Source: Candidatus Electrothrix gigas (GTDB lineage: Bacteria; Desulfobacterota; Desulfobulbia; Desulfobulbales; Desulfobulbaceae). From it: a stretch of DNA of 64,000 bases. Where the stretch lies: the NCBI GenBank assembly GCA_022766165.1, contig QYLO01000007.1, forward strand, positions 18,788-82,787, given 5' to 3'. The notes under the pieces are model-generated. The model saw only the letters and a list, made by a program, of their open reading frames with translations, made no database searches and was not told the DNA's origin. Of this stretch, positions 28,614 through 36,713 are shown in pieces (position 1 is the first letter of the stretch; each line of letters opens with the position of its first letter). Position numbers and translations under genes: made by a program.

Positions 28614-29879
28614 CTAAGTAATTACCTCTGCCAAGGCAGCAGCGCCTCTGTTGAAGGAAAACTCTGTCTGCTCCTGGGTGTTCATATTGCGCAAGATCCC
28701 CCTGCCCTGCTCTATCTCTTGCTCACCAATGATTAACGTAAAATCAGCATGACAACGGCCTGCCTGCTTCATCTGAGCCTTGAGACTGCGATTACTATAA
28801 TCCATAACAGCCTGCAAGCCAAGATGGCGTAACTGATGCACAAGGGGCGAGGCAAAACGAATCGCCTGCTCACCAAGTGCAGCAAGAAAGATATCTGCAC
28901 CGCCCTGCCCTTTTGGCTGGTCCTGTTGCTTCTTCTGCTGTTGCATTAACAAAAACAGCCGTTCCATACCCAGAGCAAAACCAATACCAGGGGTCTTTTT
29001 CGGGCCACCAAGCTGCTCAACCAAGCCGTCATAACGGCCACCCGCTGCCACAGCAGCCTGCGCACCAAGGTCTGCGGTTAAAAACTCAAAGGTTGTGCGA
29101 TTATAATAATCCAAGCCACGCACCATAAAACGGTTTACGTTGTACGATACCTCAAACAGATCCAGTTGCTGTTGCACAGCAGAAAAATGCTCCTCGCAGG
29201 CAGAACAGAGGTTATCCAGGATAGAAGGTGCATGTTCCACAGCAGCTTTACAGCCCTGCTTTTTGCAATCCAAGGCCCTTAAAGGATTTTTTGCTGTTCG
29301 TCGTTTGCAGTCATCGCAGAGGCTGTCACTGCACGCTTGAAGATAGGCAATCAGCTTGTTGCGAAAACCAGGCCGACACGCTGGACAACCCAAGGAGTTA
29401 ATCTCAAGCCGGACATCAAGGCTCAGTGCATTGAATAACATCTGCCCCATTGCCATAAGTTCGGCATCAACCTGTGGCTCGTGCGCTCCGATGATCTCCA
29501 CATCAATCTGATGAAACTGACGTTGCCGCCCCTTTTGCGGTCGTTCATGACGAAACACTGGCCCAATGCTGAACAGACGCTGTACTGGTTGCTGGAGATG
29601 AAGACTATGCTCTACATAGGCACGGAGTAAGGAGGCTGTAATCTCTGGACGCATGGTGATCTTTTTGTCGACAAAGGTGTACATCTCCTTTTCAACGATA
29701 TCTGTGGTCTCACCAATGGAGCGGGTAAACAGTTCGGTTTTTTCCAAAATGGGCAGGCGAATTTCATGAATGCCGAAACGACGAAAAATATCGCAAGCGG
29801 TTTTTTCAATTTTTTGCCAGTACATAATCTCAGCTGGCAGGATATCCTTTACCCCGTTAATGGCCTTAATTTTCAACAT
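28614..29879 (-). CDS. hisS: Histidyl-tRNA synthetase
   Basis: 421 residues, class II, charging tRNA-His. Visible motifs: MRPEITASLLRAYVEH, motif 2 GPVFRHERPQKGRQRQFHQID, the histidine-binding GLDYYNRTTFEF and GGRYDGLVEQLGG, and motif 3 GIGFALGMERL. The C-terminal anticodon-binding domain ends in an acidic tail. A Cys-rich insertion (about 163-235: GCPACR, LCDDCKRR, DCKKQGC, CSACEE) is the form typical of many Desulfobacterota and related HisRS proteins and probably binds zinc. The gene diverges from the flavin oxidoreductase gene. Confidence 0.97.
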   Translation of the reverse strand: MLKIKAINGVKDILPAEIMYWQKIEKTACDIFRRFGIHEIRLPILEKTELFTRSIGETTDIVEKEMYTFVDKKITMRPEITASLLRAYVEHSLHLQQPVQRLFSIGPVFRHERPQKGRQRQFHQIDVEIIGAHEPQVDAELMAMGQMLFNALSLDVRLEINSLGCPACRPGFRNKLIAYLQACSDSLCDDCKRRTAKNPLRALDCKKQGCKAAVEHAPSILDNLCSACEEHFSAVQQQLDLFEVSYNVNRFMVRGLDYYNRTTFEFLTADLGAQAAVAAGGRYDGLVEQLGGPKKTPGIGFALGMERLFLLMQQQKKQQDQPKGQGGADIFLAALGEQAIRFASPLVHQLRHLGLQAVMDYSNRSLKAQMKQAGRCHADFTLIIGEQEIEQGRGILRNMNTQEQTEFSFNRGAAALAEVIT

Positions 29880-30051
29880 AAACTCCTTAAATTATCCGTC
29901 TTAGCAAACCTTCTTCCACAGTTCTTCCTGCGCATAGAATAAGGGAAGAAAAATTTTAAACTTAATGCATTTAACCTGGAAAAGTCAAGCCGATCTCGTA
30001 GGAATATGGTAGGTTGGGAAAATATTTTGAATACGGCTTGATATGGGATAC

Positions 30052-30130
30052 TTGACAAAGCGGTCGTGGCGTAGCATTATGGAGACAATGCAAGCTCTTC
30101 CGGCGTCAAGTACTCTCCAATATCCGGAAG
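30052..30130 (+). promoter_or_regulatory. Putative sigma-70 promoter with leader hairpin
   Basis: TTGACA (30052-30057), a 17-base spacer and CATTAT (30075-30080) form a good -35/-10 pair upstream of the flavin oxidoreductase gene. In the predicted leader, cttccgg (30097-30103) and ccggaag (30124-30130) make a perfect 7-bp inverted repeat, a possible operator or leader hairpin. Prediction from pattern only. Confidence 0.5.
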
Positions 30131-30156
30131 ATATATAATGAAAAAAAGAGAATACA

Positions 30157-31125
30157 ATGAAATTACCTGAACTTAAAATTGGTTCTTTTACGGCAAAAAT
30201 TCCTCTTATTCAGGGAGGAATGTCCATCCGGGTATCAACCTCGGCATTGGCGATTCCTGTGGCGGCCTGCGGTGGCATCGGTACCATAGGTGGCTCCGGC
30301 ATTCCAGTCCCTGAGTTGCAAGAGGATATCCGAAAGGCCAAATCCGCAACTGATGGCATCATTGCTGTAAACATCATGTATGCCATGAAAAACTTTCACG
30401 ATTTAGTCATGGGGTCTATTGAGGCTGGCGTGGATATGATTATAACCGGGGCTGGTTTTTCTCGGGATATTTTTAAAATCGGCAAACAGTATAACACCCC
30501 TATTGTCTCTATTGTCTCTTCACCGTCCTTTGCCCGGCTTGCTGAAAAACTCGGTGCCGCAGCTATTGTTGTCGAATCAGCTGAAGCAGGCGGTCATCTG
30601 GGAACAGACAAGCCGTTGCGAGAGATCTTTCCGACAATCCGCAAGGTGGTTTCCAAGGTTCCTCTGATTGCAGCAGGCGGTATAACAGACGGATTTGAAA
30701 TGGCCGAGATGATGGACAAGTACGGTGCTGATGGCGTACAGATTGCCTCTCGTTTTGTCCTCAGCAAAGAGTGTTCTGTTTCGCAGGAATTTAAAGAAAC
30801 CTATCTGAGAGCGCACGAGCAAGACATTATCAATGTGCAGTCCCCAGTGGGCATGACCGGGCGGGCCATTACAACCGATTTTATCAGACGACTGCAAGCT
30901 GGAGAAGACGTTTCCCCAGAAAAGTGTAAATTTCAATGTCTGAAAAAATGTAGCTATAAATACTGCATTAATGATCGGCTTGTTGCCTCTTGTAACGGTG
31001 ATGTTGATAACGGGCTGGTCTTCTGCGGTGCAAATACCTATAAAATAAATGAAATTCTACCAGTCAAAGAGATCTTTAGACAATTTGTCAATGATGCAGA
31101 ATCTGTCTATAAAGAGAATATTTAA
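30157..31125 (+). CDS. NAD(P)H-dependent flavin oxidoreductase (nitronate monooxygenase/FabK-like)
   Basis: 322-residue TIM-barrel flavoprotein of the 2-nitropropane dioxygenase / FabK group. It has PLIQGGMSIRVSTSALA at the start, GGIGTIGGSG, the FMN-phosphate site PLIAAGGITDGFEMAEM and GADGVQIASRFV. The C-terminus carries a cluster of seven or eight cysteines (about 256-295: CKFQCLKKCSYKYC, later SC and FCG), which could bind a metal or Fe-S cluster and occurs in anaerobe homologues. Enoyl-ACP reductase and nitronate oxidation are both possible; the substrate cannot be fixed. pcnB follows 24 bases downstream. Confidence 0.85.
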   Translation: MKLPELKIGSFTAKIPLIQGGMSIRVSTSALAIPVAACGGIGTIGGSGIPVPELQEDIRKAKSATDGIIAVNIMYAMKNFHDLVMGSIEAGVDMIITGAGFSRDIFKIGKQYNTPIVSIVSSPSFARLAEKLGAAAIVVESAEAGGHLGTDKPLREIFPTIRKVVSKVPLIAAGGITDGFEMAEMMDKYGADGVQIASRFVLSKECSVSQEFKETYLRAHEQDIINVQSPVGMTGRAITTDFIRRLQAGEDVSPEKCKFQCLKKCSYKYCINDRLVASCNGDVDNGLVFCGANTYKINEILPVKEIFRQFVNDAESVYKENI

Positions 31126-31149
31126 GTTATTTGATACCTGTATGCAACT

Positions 31150-32562
31150 ATGAACAGCACCACAGCGTTTGAACAAGAGTTTGAACAGAACAACGACAGC
31201 GAACGAGTTGTTCTTTCTGAAAAGGAACACCCTATCCTTGAAAAAGACATTGAATCCGAGGCATTAAAAGTCCTGTATCGCTTACGGGATGCTGGCTATG
31301 CCGGCTATCTGGTCGGGGGTGGAGTCCGCGATCTCTATTTAGGAAATAAACCCAAGGACTTTGATATATCGACCAATGCCAGACCAGGGCAACTCCGCAA
31401 GCTCTTTCGTAACTCAAGAACCATAGGCAGGCGTTTTCGTCTGGTCCAGGTTTTTTTTCGGGGCAATAAAATTATTGAGGTCTCCACCCTACGCTCCCGC
31501 AGTGAATATGATAGCCATGAACCGGACAAGGTGCTGCCTGCCAATAATACCTTTGGAACGCTGGAAGAGGATGCCTATCGTCGGGATCTGACCATTAACT
31601 CTCTCTTTTATGAGATTGAAAACAATACAGTTATCGACTATGTCGGTGGTGTACAGGATTTAACAGACGGTATTATCCGCATTGTTGGTGAACCAGAGCA
31701 ACGGATTATTCGTGATCCAGTGCGGATACTAAGGGCAATTCGTCATGCGGCCCGTAATGGCTTTACCATTGAGGAAAAGACCTTAGAGGCCATTACAAAA
31801 CATCTGGAAAAACTGGATCTCTGCCCTACGTCGAGAATCCGGGATGAGTTGCTCAAAGATCTGCGTGGCGGCACAAGTCAGGCATGGGTAGGGTTAGCCC
31901 TGCAAACTGGTGTGTTTGCTACCCTCTTTCCCTTTTATCAAGAGCTGTTCCAACACGAAACTGAGGGAGAAGCAGTAAAAAAAGAACTGCTGTCCCTGTT
32001 TGCTGCATTGGATAACATCGAACATAACATCGAACGAGTGACGCTTGAAGATGCCATGCTCTTTGCCATCCTCCTCTTTCCGTGGGCGTTGCGCCGTTTT
32101 GATCTGCTGCATCAGGAACTCAAGGGGCAGGGATACCATCGTCTTTCCAAGGCGATCAGGGCAGATCTTGATCAGCTCTTTGCACGTCGCCTGAACATCA
32201 AGCGGGCCATTAAGGATAAAATCACCACTTTATTTGTGAATATGTCCTCTCTGCAAAAGCACCGCACAAAGGATACCTCAAAGGATACCTGGCCAGCATG
32301 GCTGAGAAGAAAGAGTTATTTCAAGGATTGCTCCCGTTTTTATGCCTTATATCAAGAAAGTATTTCGCATGAGCAATCTGCTGACATTGCGCATTTTGTC
32401 GAAGATGCACCCAAGGCAAAGAGGCAAGAAAAAACTGAACGACCTGTTGGAGCAAGCACAAGCGGTAATGCCGCCGATAAACCCCAACGTGGGGGAAGAC
32501 GAGGCAATAATCCTGCCTTTAGTAGTGACAAGCAGGGGGTTTTTGGGTTGCGTACTGTGTAG
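31150..32562 (+). CDS. pcnB: Poly(A) polymerase / CCA-family nucleotidyltransferase
   Basis: 470 residues. The class II nucleotidyltransferase head has GYLVGGGVRDLYLG and KPKDFDISTNA (metal-binding Asp pair), then RNSRTIGRRFRLVQVFF. The GRRFRLVxV motif is the one used to tell poly(A) polymerase I from CCA-adding enzymes. RIIRDPVRILRAIRHAARNGF closes the head/neck. The C-terminal 60 residues are basic and Gly/Arg/Asn-rich, suiting RNA binding. It should add 3' poly(A) to mRNA to promote decay. Confidence 0.9.
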   Translation: MNSTTAFEQEFEQNNDSERVVLSEKEHPILEKDIESEALKVLYRLRDAGYAGYLVGGGVRDLYLGNKPKDFDISTNARPGQLRKLFRNSRTIGRRFRLVQVFFRGNKIIEVSTLRSRSEYDSHEPDKVLPANNTFGTLEEDAYRRDLTINSLFYEIENNTVIDYVGGVQDLTDGIIRIVGEPEQRIIRDPVRILRAIRHAARNGFTIEEKTLEAITKHLEKLDLCPTSRIRDELLKDLRGGTSQAWVGLALQTGVFATLFPFYQELFQHETEGEAVKKELLSLFAALDNIEHNIERVTLEDAMLFAILLFPWALRRFDLLHQELKGQGYHRLSKAIRADLDQLFARRLNIKRAIKDKITTLFVNMSSLQKHRTKDTSKDTWPAWLRRKSYFKDCSRFYALYQESISHEQSADIAHFVEDAPKAKRQEKTERPVGASTSGNAADKPQRGGRRGNNPAFSSDKQGVFGLRTV

Positions 32563-32676
32563 TTGGGAGATGGGATGTCTTAGGATAGAGTACAGCGTAC
32601 TGTAAGGCAACATCACGCTAATCGCTTCGGGCTGCTAGTAAACTGAGCTGAACCGAGCATTTCTCACGTTAACTGA

Positions 32677-34035
32677 ATGACAAAGCCCTCTTTTTTTATC
32701 AAAATTACTAGTGCAGCGAGTACAGCTCTTGCAGCTCTTGCAGCAATACTCATTTCTCCAGCCATTGCCCAGAGTTTTAACAACCCTCCAGGCGAAAATG
32801 ATACCCTGATCAAATTCCTGAAAGCAGAGCATACGCCATCCCGTCCCTTGTTACCGGAATCATTTATTATCAAAGATAAATTTCGACCAAGCACCCAGTC
32901 CTTTGCCGGAACCATCATGCATCTCCAAGGCACTGCTTATGTATATCATCAAAACGAACAGGTAGCATATAGTATACAACAAGATCACCCGGTCTTTAGC
33001 GGAGACACCTTGGTAACGACTGAAAAGAGCAAGGCTACTCTTCAACTAGCTGATGACAGTGTTTTGTTTCTCACAGCACATACCAAACTGCTTATTGACC
33101 GATTCCTTCCCAGAGTCAATGTGAGAGATACCGCTATGTATTTATTTTTTGGAAAAATTCGCTCAACTGTTCAGAGAGATATTGGAGAGTATACCATTAA
33201 GACACCAACGGCCTGTCTCAAGGTACGAGGAACAGATTTTATTGTGGCTGTAGCGCCTGCTTCCCCCAAAAAGCCAACAAAATTGCTAACAGCAGTCCTG
33301 ACAGGGAGCGGTCAATCAAATGTGGATTTTGCCGGTTTTGTGGGGCCTTCTATTACGCTCAAGCCCTTTTCGGTGGCTGGAATAGGTTCGGGAAGTCAAG
33401 CAGAAAAGGCTGTCTCTGTCCAATCAATGGCCTCTTTTCTTCTGGATAAAATTGTTCCACAGGAGGAGCAGAAACTCCAGGTTCAACGAGTTCAGCAGGA
33501 TGTCCAAAAAGAACAAAAAGAACAAGCAAGCACAGCTACTGAGCCAGTTCTTTCCAACCGCTGTTTTACGGTTACTCGTGATGTGGGCAAAGGGAAAAAA
33601 AGTCCTTTTAAGGTATGTCTTCCAGTTAAAAAACCCAAAAAGCCCACAGTCGTTCAGGTTCAACGAGTTCAGCAGGATGTCCCAAAAAAACAAAAAGAAC
33701 AAACGAGTAAAGCTACTGAGCCAGTTCTTTCCAACCGCTGTTTTACGGTTACTCGTGATGTGGGCAAGGGGAAAAAAAGTCCTTTTAAGGTATGTCTTCC
33801 AGTTAAGAAGCCCAAAAAGCCCACAGTCGTTCAGGTTCAACGAATTCAGCAGGATGTCCCCAAAAAACAAAAAGAACAAGCGAGTACAGCTACTAAGCCA
33901 GTTCTTTCTACCCGTTGTTTTACGGTTACTCGTGATGTGGGCAAAGGGAAAAAAAGTCCTTTTAAGGTCTGTCTTCCAGTTAAAAAACCTACAGCCAGCT
34001 CATGGCCTCCAAAGAATACGGAGAGTAAAAAATAG
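32677..34035 (+). CDS. FecR-domain protein with three C-terminal 59-residue repeats
   Basis: 452 residues. A signal peptide (about 1-32, ending SPAIA) precedes a FecR-type domain (about 80-200: VFSGDTLVTTEKSKATLQL, then RDIGEYTIKTPTACLKVRGTDFIV), usually a ligand-responsive periplasmic beta-domain. The C-terminus is three tandem copies of a 59-residue unit with a conserved core NRCFTVTRDVGKGKKSPFKVCLP, each with two cysteines, joined by Lys/Gln-rich linkers. No sigma factor or TonB receptor is nearby, so it is not a standard FecR anti-sigma regulator; a structural or binding role at the envelope is more likely. Confidence 0.8.
   Translation: MTKPSFFIKITSAASTALAALAAILISPAIAQSFNNPPGENDTLIKFLKAEHTPSRPLLPESFIIKDKFRPSTQSFAGTIMHLQGTAYVYHQNEQVAYSIQQDHPVFSGDTLVTTEKSKATLQLADDSVLFLTAHTKLLIDRFLPRVNVRDTAMYLFFGKIRSTVQRDIGEYTIKTPTACLKVRGTDFIVAVAPASPKKPTKLLTAVLTGSGQSNVDFAGFVGPSITLKPFSVAGIGSGSQAEKAVSVQSMASFLLDKIVPQEEQKLQVQRVQQDVQKEQKEQASTATEPVLSNRCFTVTRDVGKGKKSPFKVCLPVKKPKKPTVVQVQRVQQDVPKKQKEQTSKATEPVLSNRCFTVTRDVGKGKKSPFKVCLPVKKPKKPTVVQVQRIQQDVPKKQKEQASTATKPVLSTRCFTVTRDVGKGKKSPFKVCLPVKKPTASSWPPKNTESKK
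33478..33990 (+). repeat. 177-bp tandem repeat, about 2.9 units, in the FecR-repeat gene
   Basis: Units begin at 33478, 33655 and 33832 with caggttcaacgagttcagca-type sequence, exactly 177 bases apart. Near-identity at third codon positions shows recent duplication or gene conversion. The third unit lacks its end. The period is a multiple of three, so unit gain or loss keeps the frame. Confidence 0.95.
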
Positions 34036-34068
34036 CTGAGAGCAACATTTGGCTCCGCTAGGTTTGGT

Positions 34069-35139
34069 CTACTGCCGACGCGGGTCAAATGCCTCCCGGA
34101 GGGCCTCGCCAATAAAGATCAACAGAATCAGGGTACCAACCAGGACTGTAAAGGTGGTTAACGAGAGCCACCATGCCTCAATATTAGCCTTACCCTGCTT
34201 GAGTAATTCACCAAGGCTTGGGGTTGTGGGTGGGACACCAAGACCAAGAAAGTCCAGCGCCGTGAGTGACAAAATTGCTGAGGAAATACGAAAAGGGAGA
34301 AAGGTAATCACTGGGGTCATGCCGTTGGGCAGAAGATGCCGATACATAATGGTTAGATTGCCTACCCCCAGAGCCTTAGCCGCTTTGACGTATTCCATAT
34401 TGCGTCCCTTGAGAAACTCTGCTCGCACGTAATCAGAAAGTCCCATCCAGCCAAACAGAGAGAGCAAAATCAGCAACAGTACAATACTGGGTTTAAAGAT
34501 TGAGGAAAAAATAATCAACAGATAGAGTTCTGGCATAGAACTCCAGATCTCTATAAAACGCTGGAAAAAGAGATCGGTCCTGCCGCCAAAATAACCTTGA
34601 ACGGCTCCGGCAAGAATGCCGACCGCTGTCCCGATCAGGGTCAGAGCAAAACCAAAGAGAACAGACAGGCGAAATCCATAGAGCAGACGGGCCAGCACAT
34701 CCCTGCCTCGATCATCTGTGCCAAGAATATTGTCTTGCGATGGCGGAGATGGAACAGGCTGATCAATGGTCAGGTTAATTGAAGTGTAATTATAGGGATT
34801 CAGCGGAAAGATAACCCTGTTACCATCTGTGGTAAGCTTTTCCAAGATGTAGGGATCTTGATAATCCGTTTCTGTCTCAAAGTCGCCACCAAACACGGTT
34901 TCTGGATAGACTTTGAGCAAGGGAAAGTAGTACTCGCCCTGATATTGAACCAACAGGGGTTTATCATTACTCAACACCTCGGCAAACAGCGAAATACCAA
35001 ACAAGAGGCTAAAGATTATCAGACTGTAAAAACCTTTGCGATTTTTTTTGAAATTTCTCCATCTGCGGGCTGCAAGGGGTTGTCCTTTTTCAGCTGTCTT
35101 CATCGTTTTTCCCGTATCAGTTCGTACCACTGTAATCAC
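34069..35139 (-). CDS. yejE: Peptide ABC transporter permease, YejE type
   Basis: 356-residue inner-membrane permease of the oligopeptide/microcin C class. One helix near residues 39-58, then a roughly 80-residue periplasmic segment containing PLNPYNYTSINLT and the YejE-typical LGTDDRGRDVLARLLYGFR, then the five-helix BPD_transp_1 core. The EAA loop is AKALGVGNLTIMYRHLLPNG. It starts four bases before yejB ends (ATGA overlap), so the pair is translated together. The binding protein YejA and ATPase YejF are not adjacent: a FecR gene lies on the opposite strand downstream. Confidence 0.93.
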   Translation of the reverse strand: MITVVRTDTGKTMKTAEKGQPLAARRWRNFKKNRKGFYSLIIFSLLFGISLFAEVLSNDKPLLVQYQGEYYFPLLKVYPETVFGGDFETETDYQDPYILEKLTTDGNRVIFPLNPYNYTSINLTIDQPVPSPPSQDNILGTDDRGRDVLARLLYGFRLSVLFGFALTLIGTAVGILAGAVQGYFGGRTDLFFQRFIEIWSSMPELYLLIIFSSIFKPSIVLLLILLSLFGWMGLSDYVRAEFLKGRNMEYVKAAKALGVGNLTIMYRHLLPNGMTPVITFLPFRISSAILSLTALDFLGLGVPPTTPSLGELLKQGKANIEAWWLSLTTFTVLVGTLILLIFIGEALREAFDPRRQ

Positions 35140-36188
35140 TGTAATTTTTCAAAGCTGATCCGGGGATCAACCCAGACATAGCTGAGATCAGAAAGCAATC
35201 TGGCAATCAGGCCAATCAGGGTGAAAAAATACAAAGTACCTAACACCACCGGATAATCCCGATTCATAACAGAGTCATAGGCCAGCAAACCCATGCCATC
35301 CAGAGAAAAAATTGTTTCAATCAGCAGAGAGCCTGTAAAAAAAGCTGTGATAAAAGAACCGGGAAAACCGGTAATAATCGGAATAATGGCATTGCGGAAC
35401 ACATGCTTATACAGCACCTGATTATCACCAAGCCCCTTAGCACGGGCTGTCATAACGTACTGCTTGCGGATCTCTTCTAAAAAGGAATTCTTGGTCAACA
35501 TGGTCATGACGGCCAAACTCCCGACGGTTGAGGAGATGATGGGCAACACCATATGCCAGAGATAATCCAGCACCTTTGCTGTCCACGTTAACTCGGCCCA
35601 ATTATCTGAAACCAGTCCGCGCAACGGGAAAATATTCCAGAAACTGCCGCCGCCAAACAGAACGATCAACAGAATACCCAAAACAAAGCCAGGAATGGCA
35701 TAGCCAACCAGGATGACTGTGCTGGTCATGACATCAAAACGAGATCCGTCATAAATGGCCTTGCGGATACCCAAGGGAATACAGACCGAGTACACAATAA
35801 GGAAGGTCCAGATGCCCAAGGACATGGAAACCGGTAATTTAGAAATAACCAGTTCAGCCACGCCTTTTTGATGATAGTAGGAGTCGCCAAAGTCAAAAAC
35901 CAGATAGGAACCCATCATGGAGAAGAAACGCAGCAGAGGTGGTTTATCAAAGCCGTACAGCTTCTTGAGCTGCTCAATCCGTTCCTGATCAAGGCCCTGT
36001 TTGCCCTGATACAATCCAGAGTGTCCCCCTCCTGCTTCTCCACCAGCCGCTCCACGGCCCTCAATCTGCGCCATCATCTTTTCAACCGGTCCACCTGGCA
36101 CAAATTGCGTAATCACAAAGGTGATAAACATAACCCCGAACAGGGTCGGAATCATAAGCAGAAATCGTTTAAGAATATAAAGACTCAC
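35136..36188 (-). CDS. yejB: Peptide ABC transporter permease, YejB type
   Basis: 350-residue permease with the signature N-terminus (ILKRFLLMIPTLFGVMFITF), FVPGGPVEKMMAQIEGRG, the YejB-type insert ending in ERIEQLKKLYGFDKPP, and the EAA loop (VMTARAKGLGDNQVLYKHVFRNA). The start is GTG at 36188. Immediately upstream is a degraded 3' end of ggt whose stop overlaps this GTG, as the intact ggt stop overlaps a second, truncated yejB start at 39046. The original arrangement was evidently ggt-yejB-yejE with translational coupling; here yejB has lost the coupled upstream gene. Confidence 0.95.
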   Translation of the reverse strand: MSLYILKRFLLMIPTLFGVMFITFVITQFVPGGPVEKMMAQIEGRGAAGGEAGGGHSGLYQGKQGLDQERIEQLKKLYGFDKPPLLRFFSMMGSYLVFDFGDSYYHQKGVAELVISKLPVSMSLGIWTFLIVYSVCIPLGIRKAIYDGSRFDVMTSTVILVGYAIPGFVLGILLIVLFGGGSFWNIFPLRGLVSDNWAELTWTAKVLDYLWHMVLPIISSTVGSLAVMTMLTKNSFLEEIRKQYVMTARAKGLGDNQVLYKHVFRNAIIPIITGFPGSFITAFFTGSLLIETIFSLDGMGLLAYDSVMNRDYPVVLGTLYFFTLIGLIARLLSDLSYVWVDPRISFEKLQ

Positions 36189-36247
36189 AGTTTGACCACC
36201 TGTACAGAACCGCTCCTTCTCGAGTCACCGACTCCGCCGAAATAGAG
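36185..36247 (-). pseudogene. 3'-end remnant of ggt
   Basis: Reads LYFGGVGDSRRSGSVQVVKL then a stop, against LYFGGV-x8-DGVGDPRRGGSVQVVEL at the end of the intact ggt (39043-40587), so about ten codons between the two GV motifs are missing. It is the upstream half of the duplicated ggt/yejB junction. Confidence 0.85.
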
Positions 36248-36390
36248 TGTTTTGCAAGGAGACGACCGTTGGCATAAATTCTGGAAGAAACTTTTTAAAA
36301 AATTTGCCTTCATTTTGTTTGATTTTTGTTACGACTGTCGAAGCCCTTATAGTTATTTTAACACAGACAGTTACAGGGATTGCATTTAAG

Positions 36391-36713
36391 TTATCCGGTC
36401 GGTTGCGTATATCGAAAGACATACATCCATAATCTACTTACATACACAGAAAGAGTTATAACAGAATAGAAGCAGACATGAAGATTTCCATTGCTCATCC
36501 AGCCAGATATTCTGTTCTTGCTGTCGGTATTTTTTTTCAGTACTGTATATCCTGTTGCATGTAAAGATACAAATATTACGTGATACATTATATCGCCAAG
36601 ATTATTAAAAATTCCATCGGTAAGTATGTTGAAAAATATCCACCAAAGAATCATTGCAAAATGAGTACTTCCGGTAAGCAAGTAAAGATTCCGCAATTCA
36701 CGGTGAATTGTAA
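36391..36713 (-). pseudogene. C-terminal part of the membrane-protein gene split by the IS element
   Basis: In the minus-strand frame that enters from the target-site duplication, this encodes IHRELRNLYLLTGSTHF and about 90 more residues with hydrophobic segments (MILWWIFFNILTDGIF; MYHVIFVSLHATGYTVL; VCFYSVITLSVYVSRLWMYVF). Joining it at the duplicated attgtaa to the N-terminal part (38373-38900) gives one uninterrupted frame of about 278 codons. Alone it lacks a good start; only a TTG is available. Confidence 0.85.

Noticed and set aside
33452..34039. A second long reading frame across the FecR repeats.
   Set aside because: It is open only because the 177-bp repeats lack stops in that frame; the FecR frame has the signal peptide and domain, and codon use favours it.
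34069..36188. Complete microcin C or oligopeptide import system.
   Set aside because: Only YejB and YejE permeases are present; no YejA binding protein or YejF ATPase is found on either side.
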